A DNA stretch of 64,000 nt from Alcanivorax hongdengensis A-11-3 (lineage in GTDB: Bacteria; Pseudomonadota; Gammaproteobacteria; Pseudomonadales; Alcanivoracaceae), in the NCBI RefSeq assembly GCF_000300995.1, contig NZ_AMRJ01000006.1:1-64000 (forward strand), given 5' to 3'. Position numbers and translations under genes: made by a program. The first letter of the stretch is position 1. The number at the start of each line of letters is the position of its first letter. The notes under the pieces are model-generated. The model was not told the origin of the DNA. It did no database searches and saw nothing but the letters and a program-made list of their open reading frames with translations. Shown here one piece after another: positions 35,110 to 43,654 of this stretch.

Positions 35110-35869
35110 GATCGAGAACCTGACCAAACGTTTCGGCGGGCTGGCGGCGGTGAGCAACGTCAGCGTCGATTTCGAGGCCGGCAAGATCAACGCCATCATC
35201 GGCCCCAACGGGGCCGGCAAGAGTACCTTTTTCAATCTGGTGGCCGGCGCCATTGCGCCCACCGAGGGGCGCATCCAGTTCCAGGGCATGGATATCACCG
35301 GCATGGCCTGTGATCGCATTGCCCGGCTGGGGATCGCGCGGACCTTCCAGTCCACCATGTTGTTTGAAGAATCCACCGTGCTCGACAACCTGATCGTCGG
35401 CCACCGGCTGCGCACCCAGTCACGGCTCTGGGATGTGCTGATCAACTCCAAACGTCTGCGCGACGAGGAAAAGAAATGCCGGGCTCGCGCCGAGGACGTG
35501 CTGGATTTTGTCGGCCTGTCGCATATTGGTCATCGCCTCACCGCCGATATCAGCCAGGAAGAGAAAAAACGGGTGGCTTTTGCCCTGGCGCTGGCCACGG
35601 ACCCGGAACTGGTACTGCTGGACGAACCCGCCGGCGGCATCAACCCGGAAGAGACCATCAAGCTGGCGGCGCTGATCCGCAAGATGGTGGACCACGGCGT
35701 CACCGTCTGTCTGATCGAGCACAAGATGGACATGATCATGAGCCTGGCGCACAAGATCATGGTGCTCGATCACGGTGAAAAGATTGCCGAAGGCACCCCG
35801 GATCAGATCAAGCAGAATCCGGTGGTGATCGAAGCCTACCTGGGGAGTGATGACGATGCTGCAGCTTGA
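35102..35869 (+). CDS. ABC transporter ATP-binding protein, LivG-like
   Basis: A 255-residue ATPase: Walker [13 protein letters not shown]-loop [10 protein letters not shown], Walker [11 protein letters not shown], and the H-loop LIEHKMD. The signature motif reads [16 protein letters not shown] rather than the typical LSGGQQ, a degenerate ABC signature worth noting. Start ATG 35102 lies 8 nt inside the end of livM. LivG-type ATPases pair with LivF-type ATPases, and a heterodimer with one normal signature can still hydrolyse ATP. Confidence 0.93.
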   Translation: MLKIENLTKRFGGLAAVSNVSVDFEAGKINAIIGPNGAGKSTFFNLVAGAIAPTEGRIQFQGMDITGMACDRIARLGIARTFQSTMLFEESTVLDNLIVGHRLRTQSRLWDVLINSKRLRDEEKKCRARAEDVLDFVGLSHIGHRLTADISQEEKKRVAFALALATDPELVLLDEPAGGINPEETIKLAALIRKMVDHGVTVCLIEHKMDMIMSLAHKIMVLDHGEKIAEGTPDQIKQNPVVIEAYLGSDDDAAA

Positions 35870-36563
35870 TCATGTGGAAGCCCGCTATGGCAGCTTCAAG
35901 GCCCTGGAAGAGGTGTCCATGTCCGTGGAGCAGGGCGAACTGGTGGTGCTGCTGGGCGCCAACGGCGCCGGCAAGAGCACCCTGTTCAATACCCTCAGCG
36001 GCTTACTGAAACCGTCGGCGGGAAAGATTGCCCTTAACGGCCGCGACGTGACCGGCCTCAAACCGTCGGCGCTGGTAGCCGCCGGCGTGGTGCAGTGCCC
36101 GGAAGGGCGCAAGCTGTTCCCGGAAATGTCGGTACTCAAGAATCTGATGCTGGGTGCCTATGTACACCGGCGCGACAAGGCCGGCATTCGCCAGACCCTG
36201 GAGCAGGTGCTGAGTCTGTTTCCGATTCTGGATGAGAAGAAGGACGAGGCCGCCGGTTCCCTGAGCGGCGGCCAGCAGCAGATGGTGGCCATCGGCCGGG
36301 CCATGATGGGAAGGCCGACACTGCTGCTGCTGGATGAGCCTTCACTGGGCCTGGCGCCACTGGTGGTCAAGCAGATGTTCGAGACCATCAAGGGCATCAA
36401 CGAGCAGGGCACCACGGTATTGCTGGCGGAGCAGAACGCCTTCGCCGCATTAAAGATTGCCCACCGCGCCTACGTGATCGAAAACGGTCGCCTGGTGATG
36501 GAGGGCGACAAGGACACGATGCTGGGGAACGAAGAGATTCGCAGGGCCTATATCGGCGCCTGA
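35856..36563 (+). CDS. ABC transporter ATP-binding protein, LivF-like
   Basis: A 235-residue ATPase with Walker [17 protein letters not shown], the Q-loop region [25 protein letters not shown] (typical LivF), the intact signature [18 protein letters not shown], Walker [14 protein letters not shown] and the H-loop region [11 protein letters not shown]. The ATG at 35856 is 8 nt after GGGGAG; a start at 35850 would be too close. It overlaps the LivG-like gene by 14 nt. Confidence 0.93.
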   Translation: MLQLDHVEARYGSFKALEEVSMSVEQGELVVLLGANGAGKSTLFNTLSGLLKPSAGKIALNGRDVTGLKPSALVAAGVVQCPEGRKLFPEMSVLKNLMLGAYVHRRDKAGIRQTLEQVLSLFPILDEKKDEAAGSLSGGQQQMVAIGRAMMGRPTLLLLDEPSLGLAPLVVKQMFETIKGINEQGTTVLLAEQNAFAALKIAHRAYVIENGRLVMEGDKDTMLGNEEIRRAYIGA

Positions 36564-36623
36564 CCCGGCACGTGTGCGCTACAGCAGGGGCTTGAGACCC
36601 CAAAAAAATAACGGGAGAGCAAC

Positions 36624-37805
36624 ATGACGAGCAACACCACCATCAAGGGCTTGTTCCGACGCCTGGCCTGTGCCGGCGCCATCGCCCTGGCTGCGGGCCA
36701 GGCACTGGCCAACGAGACCCTCAATATCGGTTTCACCGGGCCGCTCAGTGGCGGCGCGGCCCTGTACGGGGAGAATACCCTGCACGGCCTGCAGATGGCC
36801 GCCGATGAAATCAACGATAACGGCGGGTTTGCCGTCGGCAATGAAACCTACGACATCAAGATCGTCTCCCTGGACGACAAGTATTCGCCCAGCCTGGCGG
36901 CGGTGAACGGCAAGCGCCTGGTGCAGCAGTACCGCACGCCGGTGATCTTCACCCCCCATTCCGGCGGCACCTTTGCCCTGCAGGCTTTCAATGAGCGCGA
37001 CAACTTCCTGCTCATGTCCTATACCTCGGTGCCCACCGTGACCGAGAAGGGCAACAAGCTCACCGTGCGTATTCCGCCCACCTTCACCGGTTACCTGAAG
37101 CCGTTCACCAAGATCGCCATGGACCGCTTCGGCAAGAAACTGGGCATCGCCAACGCCACCCACGATTATGCCAAGTACTGGACCAAGACCTTTGTGCCGG
37201 TGTGGGAAGCGGCCGGCGGCACCGTGGTGGCCGATAACCCGATGGACTACAACAAGTCTGCGGACTTCTATACCGGTGTCAGCAAGGTACTGGCTGCCAA
37301 GCCCGATGTGCTGTTCATCGGCGGCGCCTCCGAGCCCACCGGGCTGGTGGCCCGGCAGGCCCGGGAGCTGGGATTCAAGGGTGGCTTCGTGATCATGGAC
37401 CAGGCCAAGATCGGTGAAATGGCCAAGGTGGCCGGTGGTCTCAAGGCGCTGGAGGGCTCGGTGGGCGTCGTGCCGCTGGTGGACTATCACACCCCGGGTT
37501 CCGATGCTTTCGTGGCCAAGTATGAAAAGGCCAACGACGGCGCCGCGCCCACCTCCGAGGTGGCATTCAACTACTTCGGCCTTTACGCCACCGTGGCCGC
37601 CATGCAGGCCGCCGGCAGTGTGGACGATGCGGGCAAGATCCGCGCGGCCATGGCCAAGGGCCTGACCACGCTCAGCGCCGAGCACAATCCCTACGGCGTG
37701 GAAACCATCGACGACAAGGGCGGCATGGTGGTCGACCCCAATATCGCCGTGGTGGAGAACGGCAAGATCAAGATCGAGAGCCTTTCCGAGGTGATGGCGG
37801 ACTGA
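36624..37805 (+). CDS. ABC transporter substrate-binding protein, LivK-like
   Basis: A 393-residue periplasmic binding protein with a Sec signal peptide (about residues 1-30, ending AAGQALA before NETLNIGFTGPLSGG). The type I periplasmic-binding fold of the Leu/Ile/Val-binding family follows (GAALYGENTLHGLQMAADEINDNGG). It should deliver the ligand to the LivHMGF-like transporter. Homologues in catabolic clusters bind aromatic, dicarboxylic or other acids, so the ligand is probably the substrate of the neighbouring ligase. GGGAGAG precedes the ATG. A hairpin at about 37828-37848 follows the gene. Confidence 0.92.
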   Translation: MTSNTTIKGLFRRLACAGAIALAAGQALANETLNIGFTGPLSGGAALYGENTLHGLQMAADEINDNGGFAVGNETYDIKIVSLDDKYSPSLAAVNGKRLVQQYRTPVIFTPHSGGTFALQAFNERDNFLLMSYTSVPTVTEKGNKLTVRIPPTFTGYLKPFTKIAMDRFGKKLGIANATHDYAKYWTKTFVPVWEAAGGTVVADNPMDYNKSADFYTGVSKVLAAKPDVLFIGGASEPTGLVARQARELGFKGGFVIMDQAKIGEMAKVAGGLKALEGSVGVVPLVDYHTPGSDAFVAKYEKANDGAAPTSEVAFNYFGLYATVAAMQAAGSVDDAGKIRAAMAKGLTTLSAEHNPYGVETIDDKGGMVVDPNIAVVENGKIKIESLSEVMAD

Positions 37806-37877
37806 CGCCAACCCGGTTCGCAACAGAGGGGCGCCAGAGGGTGCCCCGCTGTCGTTTGGGCTGTCATTTCAATAAAT

Positions 37878-37896
37878 GAAATTTAATTCCAAAATA
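37878..37896. promoter_or_regulatory. Shared A/T-rich motif, copy e (upstream of hydratase/dehydrogenase)
   Basis: GAAAT-TTA-ATTCC-AAAATA, ending 1 nt before the -35 hexamer of a good promoter. It differs from the perfectly symmetric copy near 31193 at one arm position. Confidence 0.6.
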
Positions 37897-37897
37897 A

Positions 37898-37925
37898 TTG
37901 AAAGTCGCTTCCCTTTGCTTATACT
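37898..37925 (+). promoter_or_regulatory. Sigma70 promoter of the beta-oxidation operon
   Basis: TTGAAA (37898-37903), 16 nt, TATACT (37920-37925), about 80 nt before the hydratase/dehydrogenase ATG. Copy e of the shared motif directly abuts the -35. Confidence 0.6.
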
Positions 37926-38006
37926 GGGGGCTGTTTCATCCTACCCAGACCCGGTAAACCGGGCCGGACGCCGCCCGAGAGCGGTGCTGTAATCAGGAGA
38001 GTGGTA

Positions 38007-40097
38007 ATGAGTGACCCTGTCAGCCTCAGTCGTGACGGTGACATCGGCATCATCCGTATCGATTATCCCCCCGTGAATGCCCTGGGCCACGGTGTCCGCA
38101 CCGGCCTGCAATCCTGCCTGCGCGAAGCAATGGCGGATGACAGCTTGCAGGCGGTGATCGTGATCGGCGAAGGCAAGACCTTCCCGGCCGGCGCCGACAT
38201 CCGCGAATTCGGCAAACCGCCACAGCCGCCGTCTCTACCGGAAGTGATCAATGAGTATGAGGCCAGCGACAAGCTGGTGGTAGCGGCCATCCACGGCACC
38301 GCCCTGGGCGGTGGCCTGGAAGTGGCGCTGGGCTGCGATTACCGGGTGGCGCTGGACAGCGCCCGCCTGGGCCTGCCGGAAGTGAACCTGGGCCTGCTGC
38401 CCGGCGCCGGCGGTACCCAGCGTCTGCCGCGTCTGGTCGGCGCCCGGCAGGCGCTCGACATGATTGTCGGGGGCAAGCCGGTGAAAGCCGCCCAGGCCCG
38501 GGAACTGGGGCTGGTGGATGACGTGGTCAGTGGTGACCTGCTGGACGGGGCGCTGGCCTTTACCCGCCGGTTGCTGGCGGACCGGGCACCGCGGCGCAGG
38601 ATTCGAGAGATGGACGTGCCCGGCGATACCGGTGCCGAGTTGTTCAGCGAATTCGAGCAATCCATTGCCCGCAAGCAACGCGGTTTCAAGGCGCCCTTCA
38701 GCTGCATCAAGGCGGTGCAGGCGGCGGTGGAGCTACCCTTCGACCAGGGTATCGAGCGCGAGCGCGAGCTGTTCTTCAAGCTGCTGATCTCACCGGAATC
38801 CGCGGCCCAGCGCCACGTATTCTTCGCCGAGAGGGAAGTGGCCAAGGTGCCGGGCCTGGACAAGACCACCCCGAAGCGGGACATCCAGACCGTGGCGGTC
38901 ATCGGTGCCGGCACCATGGGCGGTGGCATTGCCATGAACTTCGCCAACGCCGGTATCCCGGTAAAACTGCTGGAAGTGAAGCAGGACGCGCTGGACAAGG
39001 GCCTGGCTATTATCCGCAGAAATTACCAAAACACCGCCAAAAAAGGGCGTATCAGCGCCGAGCAGGTGGAACAGCGCATGGCGCTGATCCAGCCCACCCT
39101 GAGCTATGATGAGCTGGGTGATGTGGATCTGGTAATCGAGGCGGTGTTCGAGAACATGGACGTGAAAAAGGCCGTGTTCACCGAGCTGGACCGGGTCTGC
39201 AAACCCGGTGCCATTCTTGCCACCAATACCTCCACCCTGGACGTGAACCGCATTGCCGCCTTCACCGGGCGCCCCCAGGATGTCATGGGCATGCATTTTT
39301 TCAGCCCGGCCAACGTCATGCGGCTGCTGGAGAACGTGCGCGGTGACAAGACCGCCGATGACGTCATTGCCACGGTGATGGACCTGAGTCGCCGTATCGG
39401 CAAGGTCGGTGTGCTGGTGGGCGTCTGCCACGGTTTTGTCGGCAACCGCATGCTGCACAAACGCCAGGCGGAGGCCGTTCAGCTGGTCAATGAAGGCGCC
39501 AGCCCCCAGCAGGTAGACAAGGTGCTGTTCGACCTGGGCTTCCCCATGGGGCCCTTTGCCATGTCGGACCTGGCGGGCATGGATGTGGGCTACCGCATCC
39601 GCGAAGAGCTGCGCAAGGACGACCCGGACAACGCACCGCCGCGTAACTGGACCGACGAGCTGGTGGAAGCCGGCCGCCTGGGCCAGAAAACCCGTGCCGG
39701 CGTGTTCGACTACCAGGAAGGCGACCGCACCCCGATCCCTTCACCGGATGTGGACGCGATTATTGAAAAATATCGTCGTGACAACGGTATTACCCCCCGC
39801 CACATCAGCGACCAGGAAATCCTCGAGCGCTGCATGTACGTGATGGTTAATGAAGGGGCGAAAATTCTCGAAGAGGGCATTGCCGCCCGGCCGCTGGATG
39901 TGGACGTGATCTGGATCTACGGTTATGGCTTCCCGGTTTACCGCGGCGGCGTGCTGTTCTGGGCCGACCAGGTCGGCGTGAAAACGATTTTCGACAAGGT
40001 TAACGAGATTTACCAGCAAACCGGCTCCGATGTCTGGAAGCCCGCCCAACTGCTCACGGATCTGGCCGAGCAGAACAAGGGCTTCTACAGTAAATAA
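38007..40097 (+). CDS. Bifunctional enoyl-CoA hydratase / 3-hydroxyacyl-CoA dehydrogenase (PimF/EHHADH type)
   Basis: A 696-residue fusion. The crotonase half (about 1-190) has the catalytic acidic residues in ALGGGLEVALGCDYRVA and LGLPEVNLGLLPGAGGTQRLPRL. The dehydrogenase half starts with the NAD site VAVIGAGTMGGGIAMNFANAG (about 298), and carries the catalytic His in MGMHFFSPANVMRLLE; two C-terminal 3HCDH helical domains follow. It performs two consecutive beta-oxidation steps. The length and domain order resemble peroxisomal EHHADH and PimF of dicarboxylate degradation rather than FadB. ATG 38007 lies 6 nt after AGGAGA. First gene of a three-gene operon. Confidence 0.93.
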   Translation: MSDPVSLSRDGDIGIIRIDYPPVNALGHGVRTGLQSCLREAMADDSLQAVIVIGEGKTFPAGADIREFGKPPQPPSLPEVINEYEASDKLVVAAIHGTALGGGLEVALGCDYRVALDSARLGLPEVNLGLLPGAGGTQRLPRLVGARQALDMIVGGKPVKAAQARELGLVDDVVSGDLLDGALAFTRRLLADRAPRRRIREMDVPGDTGAELFSEFEQSIARKQRGFKAPFSCIKAVQAAVELPFDQGIERERELFFKLLISPESAAQRHVFFAEREVAKVPGLDKTTPKRDIQTVAVIGAGTMGGGIAMNFANAGIPVKLLEVKQDALDKGLAIIRRNYQNTAKKGRISAEQVEQRMALIQPTLSYDELGDVDLVIEAVFENMDVKKAVFTELDRVCKPGAILATNTSTLDVNRIAAFTGRPQDVMGMHFFSPANVMRLLENVRGDKTADDVIATVMDLSRRIGKVGVLVGVCHGFVGNRMLHKRQAEAVQLVNEGASPQQVDKVLFDLGFPMGPFAMSDLAGMDVGYRIREELRKDDPDNAPPRNWTDELVEAGRLGQKTRAGVFDYQEGDRTPIPSPDVDAIIEKYRRDNGITPRHISDQEILERCMYVMVNEGAKILEEGIAARPLDVDVIWIYGYGFPVYRGGVLFWADQVGVKTIFDKVNEIYQQTGSDVWKPAQLLTDLAEQNKGFYSK

Positions 40098-40108
40098 CGA
40101 GGACTGAC

Positions 40109-41305
40109 ATGGATATTAACTACACCCCGGAAGAACTGGCGTTCCGCAATGAAGTGCGCGCCTTTCTGGACGAAAAACTGCCCAAGGATATCGCCAGCAA
40201 GGTGAAGAACAGCCAGCATCTGGGCAAGGAAGACACCATCCGCTGGCAGAAGATTCTCAACGAACAGGGCTGGATGGCGCTGCATTGGCCCAAGGAGTAT
40301 GGCGGCACCGGCTGGTCGCCGATTCAGAAGCATATCTTTGAAGAAGAGTGTGCCGAGTACGGCGCCCCCACGGTGTTGCCGTTTGGCGTCAACATGGTGG
40401 CACCGGTGATCATCAAATTCGGCACCGAAGAGCAGAAAAAGACCTATCTGCCGTCCATTCTCAACAGCGATGTGTGGTGGTGCCAGGGCTATTCCGAGCC
40501 GGGTGCCGGTTCCGACCTGGCCGGCCTGAAAACCAAGGCCGTGCGTGAGGGTGACCACTACGTGGTAAACGGTCAGAAAACCTGGACCACCCTGGGCCAG
40601 CATGCCGACTGGATCTTCTGTCTGGTACGCACCGACCCCAACGCCAAGAAACAGGAAGGCATTTCCTTCCTGCTGATCGACATGCAGACCCCGGGCATCA
40701 CCGTGCGCCCGCTGATCACCCTGGACGGCGAGCATGAAGTCAACGAAGTGTTCTTCGATGACGTGAAAGTGCCGGTGGAAAACCTGGTCGGTGAAGAAAA
40801 CAAGGGCTGGACCTGCGCCAAGTACCTGCTCACCTTCGAGCGTACCGGCATTGCCGGTGTTGGCCAGTCCAAGGCGGCGCTCAAGCATCTCAAGGAAGTG
40901 GCTGCCAAGGTCCAGCAGAACGGCAAGCCGCTGATCGAGGACCCGCTGTTCCGCAACCGCCTGGCGGATGTGGAAATGGAACTGATGGCGCTGGAAATGA
41001 CCAACCTGCGTACTGTGGCTGCGGCCCAGGCCGGCGGCGTGCCGGGGGCGGAAAGCTCCTTTTTGAAAATCATGGGCACCGAACTGCGCCAGGAAATCAC
41101 TGACCTGTTCCGCCGGGCGGCGGGCCCCTACGCGCAGCCGTTCCTGCCGGAAACCTTCGAGGCGGACTACGGCGGCGACATGGTGGGCCCCGATTTTGCC
41201 AACACGGTATCCGCCAAGTACTTCAATATGCGCAAGCTGTCGATCTTCGGCGGCTCCAACGAAATTCAGAAGAACATCATCGCCAAGATGATTCTGGGAC
41301 TATAA
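40109..41305 (+). CDS. Acyl-CoA dehydrogenase, large-type (PimC-like)
   Basis: A 398-residue flavoprotein with WWCQGYSEPGAGSDLAGLKTKA and YVVNGQKTWTTLGQHADW loops. The C-terminal motif reads IFGGSNEIQKNII, with Gly where many acyl-CoA dehydrogenases carry the catalytic Glu of YEGT. It starts 11 nt after the hydratase/dehydrogenase gene and is followed 10 nt later by a second, smaller dehydrogenase, the arrangement of pimC-pimD. The two may form a heteromeric dehydrogenase in which each subunit contributes part of the active site (inference). Confidence 0.92.
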   Translation: MDINYTPEELAFRNEVRAFLDEKLPKDIASKVKNSQHLGKEDTIRWQKILNEQGWMALHWPKEYGGTGWSPIQKHIFEEECAEYGAPTVLPFGVNMVAPVIIKFGTEEQKKTYLPSILNSDVWWCQGYSEPGAGSDLAGLKTKAVREGDHYVVNGQKTWTTLGQHADWIFCLVRTDPNAKKQEGISFLLIDMQTPGITVRPLITLDGEHEVNEVFFDDVKVPVENLVGEENKGWTCAKYLLTFERTGIAGVGQSKAALKHLKEVAAKVQQNGKPLIEDPLFRNRLADVEMELMALEMTNLRTVAAAQAGGVPGAESSFLKIMGTELRQEITDLFRRAAGPYAQPFLPETFEADYGGDMVGPDFANTVSAKYFNMRKLSIFGGSNEIQKNIIAKMILGL

Positions 41306-41315
41306 GGAGACGAGC

Positions 41316-42458
41316 ATGGACTTCAAACTGAGCGACGAACAACGCATGCTCGAAGAAACCGTGGGCCGTCTGGTCCGCGATGGTTACCCCTTCGATGTAC
41401 GCGAAAAGGCCCGCACCAGCGAGCTGGGCTATTCCACTGACATGTGGCAGCAATTCGCCGAGCTGGGCCTGCTGGGCGTGCCCTTTGCCGAGGATTTCGG
41501 TGGCTTCAACGGTGGTGGCCCGGAGCTGATGGTGGTGGCCGAAGGCTTCGGCCGTGGCCTGGTGCTCGAACCCTACCTGGCCACCGTGGTGCTTGGCGGT
41601 ACTCTGATCAATGCGCTGGCCAGTGACGCGCAGAAGGAAACCCTGATCAGCGCCATCATCGGTGGCGAGCTGCGCCTGGCGTTGGCTGCCTACGAACCGC
41701 AAGGGCGTTATGACCACACCCAGGTGGCGACCCGCGCCGACAAGCAGGGCGATGGTTATGTCATCAGCGGCCAGAAAGCGGTCGTGCTGCACGGCGACAG
41801 CGCCGACAAGCTGGTGGTGATTGCCCGCACCAGTGGCGGTGACAATGATCGTGATGGCCTGTCCGCCTTTGTGGTGGATGCCGGCGCCGAGGGCGTCAGC
41901 CGCCGCGGTTACCCGACCATTGATGGCCTGCATGCAGCGGAAATCACCTTCGACAAGGCCGCCGGTGAACGGCTGGGCGAGGAAGGCAAGGCCATTGACG
42001 CGCTGGAGAAAACCCTGGCTCTGGGTATCGTGGCCCTGTGTGCGGAAGCCACCGGCGCCATGGAAGTCGCTTGCGACCAGACTCTGGCGTATATCAAGGA
42101 GCGCCAGCAGTTCGGTGTGCCGATTGGCAAGTTCCAGGCGTTGCAGCACCGTATGGTGGAAATGCGCATGGAACTGGAAAAAGCCCGCTCCATGACCATC
42201 CTGGCAGCCTGCTCGCTGGAAGCGGCGCCGGCATTGCGTGCCAAGCGCGTGGCCGCGGCCAAGGCCCTGATCGGCAAGTCCGGTCGCAAGGTGGCCGAGG
42301 AAGCGATTCAGCTGCACGGCGGCATGGGCATGATGGAAGAAACCGCAGTGTCCCATTACGCCAAGCGTATCGTCATGATTGATCACCAGCTCGGTGATCT
42401 GGGTTATCACATGCAGCAGCTGGAAGGCTTGCTGGATGTGGATGACGACGCAGCATAA
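41316..42458 (+). CDS. Acyl-CoA dehydrogenase, small-type (PimD-like)
   Basis: A 380-residue divergent acyl-CoA dehydrogenase: the N-terminal helix domain starts MDFKLSDEQRMLEETVGRLV, the middle domain lacks the usual TEPxxGSD loop (it reads LAAYEPQGRYDHTQV), and the C-terminal part has GKFQALQHRMVEMRMELEKA and QLHGGMGMMEETAVSHYAKR, with no YEGT motif. Such partners are found next to a normal dehydrogenase in pimelate, steroid and related pathways. It ends the operon, before a clear terminator. Confidence 0.9.
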   Translation: MDFKLSDEQRMLEETVGRLVRDGYPFDVREKARTSELGYSTDMWQQFAELGLLGVPFAEDFGGFNGGGPELMVVAEGFGRGLVLEPYLATVVLGGTLINALASDAQKETLISAIIGGELRLALAAYEPQGRYDHTQVATRADKQGDGYVISGQKAVVLHGDSADKLVVIARTSGGDNDRDGLSAFVVDAGAEGVSRRGYPTIDGLHAAEITFDKAAGERLGEEGKAIDALEKTLALGIVALCAEATGAMEVACDQTLAYIKERQQFGVPIGKFQALQHRMVEMRMELEKARSMTILAACSLEAAPALRAKRVAAAKALIGKSGRKVAEEAIQLHGGMGMMEETAVSHYAKRIVMIDHQLGDLGYHMQQLEGLLDVDDDAA

Positions 42459-42469
42459 AACATGACAGC

Positions 42470-42493
42470 AAGGCGGCTTCGGCCGCCTTTTTT
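42470..42493 (+). terminator. Terminator of the beta-oxidation operon
   Basis: AAGGCGGC-TTCG-GCCGCCTT with T run, 12 nt after the stop codon. Confidence 0.93.
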
Positions 42494-42625
42494 GATGGTG
42501 GCTAACCGCGCTATTGCCGGTTACGACACCGTTGCTACCTGAAGCGACAAACTCCGCCCCCGGCTATTTGCCTGCGGGCCGCTTTGCCCCAGGCTCGGGG
42601 CATTGAATCTTTTCGGGAGAGAACC

Positions 42626-43654
42626 ATGAGTGTAAACCGCCACATTATTCTGGCGCAGCATCCTGTCGGCATGCCCACCAGCGATGACCTTCCTCTGCGC
42701 CAGGGTGAGATGCCGAGCCCGGGCGAGGGTGAGGTGCTGATCCGTACCATTTACCTGTCCCTGGACCCCTACATGCGCGGCCGCATGAGCCCGGCCAAGT
42801 CCTACGCCGCCGGTGTGCAACCCGGAGAGGTGATGCAGGGCGCTACCGTGGGCCAGGTGATCGAGTCGCGCCTTGACGGTTATGACGTCGGTGACTACGT
42901 GCTGGCCTTCGGTGGCTGGCAGGAGTACTCCGTGCAGGGCAAGGACATGCTGCGCAAGCTGGACCCGAAGCAGGCCCCCATCAGCACCGCCGTGGGGGTA
43001 CTGGGCATGCCGGGCTTTACCGCCTATGCCGGGCTGCTGGAAATCGGCCAGCCGGAAGAAGGCGAGACCGTGGTGGTGTCCGCCGCCAGCGGCGCGGTGG
43101 GGCAGGTGGTCGGTCAGATCGCCAAACTCAAAGGCTGCCGGGTGGTGGGCGTGGCCGGGGCAGCGGACAAGTGCCAACACGTGGTCCAGGCCTACGGCTT
43201 TGATGCTTGCGTGAACTACAAGGACGATGATTTCGAAGCCCAGCTCGAGGCTGCCTGCCCGGATGGCATCGATATCTATTTCGAGAACGTGGGCGGCAAG
43301 GTGTTTGAGGCAGTGATGAAACGGGTCAACGACTTCGCGCGCATTCCTCTGTGCGGGCGCATTGCCCACTATAACGATACTGAAGCGCCGGCGGGGCCGG
43401 ATCAGCTGCCCGCGTTTCTTACCAAGCTGCTGGTCAAGCGCGTGTTGATCAAGGGCTTTATCCAGTTCGACTATGCCTACCTGATGAAGGACTTTGTCCG
43501 TGACATGGGCAGCTGGATGCAGCAGGGCAAGATCCGCTATCAGGAAGATATTGTCGACGGGCTGGAAAATACCGTGGACGCCTTTCAGGGGCTGTTGCAG
43601 GGGCGTAACCGCGGCAAGTTGCTGGTGCGTGTCAGTGAGGATCCCACCCGGTAA
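42626..43654 (+). CDS. NADP-dependent MDR oxidoreductase (CurA/leukotriene B4 dehydrogenase type)
   Basis: A 342-residue zinc-independent MDR enzyme: LSLDPYMRGRMSPAKSYAAGVQPGEVMQG (family hallmark), GMPGFTAYAGLLEIGQPEEGETVVVSAASGAVGQVVGQIAKL for NADPH, and YFENVGGKVFEAVMKRVN. Relatives reduce the double bond of alpha,beta-unsaturated ketones or aldehydes. ATG 42626 has GGGAGAG upstream. Its stop codon shares a base with the start of the MFS gene, so the two are translationally coupled. Confidence 0.92.
   Translation: MSVNRHIILAQHPVGMPTSDDLPLRQGEMPSPGEGEVLIRTIYLSLDPYMRGRMSPAKSYAAGVQPGEVMQGATVGQVIESRLDGYDVGDYVLAFGGWQEYSVQGKDMLRKLDPKQAPISTAVGVLGMPGFTAYAGLLEIGQPEEGETVVVSAASGAVGQVVGQIAKLKGCRVVGVAGAADKCQHVVQAYGFDACVNYKDDDFEAQLEAACPDGIDIYFENVGGKVFEAVMKRVNDFARIPLCGRIAHYNDTEAPAGPDQLPAFLTKLLVKRVLIKGFIQFDYAYLMKDFVRDMGSWMQQGKIRYQEDIVDGLENTVDAFQGLLQGRNRGKLLVRVSEDPTR

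Noticed and set aside
36579..37823. 414-codon frame opposite the substrate-binding protein gene
   Set aside because: Rich in His/Gly/Gln, no family resemblance, fully antisense to a gene with a signal peptide and clear fold.
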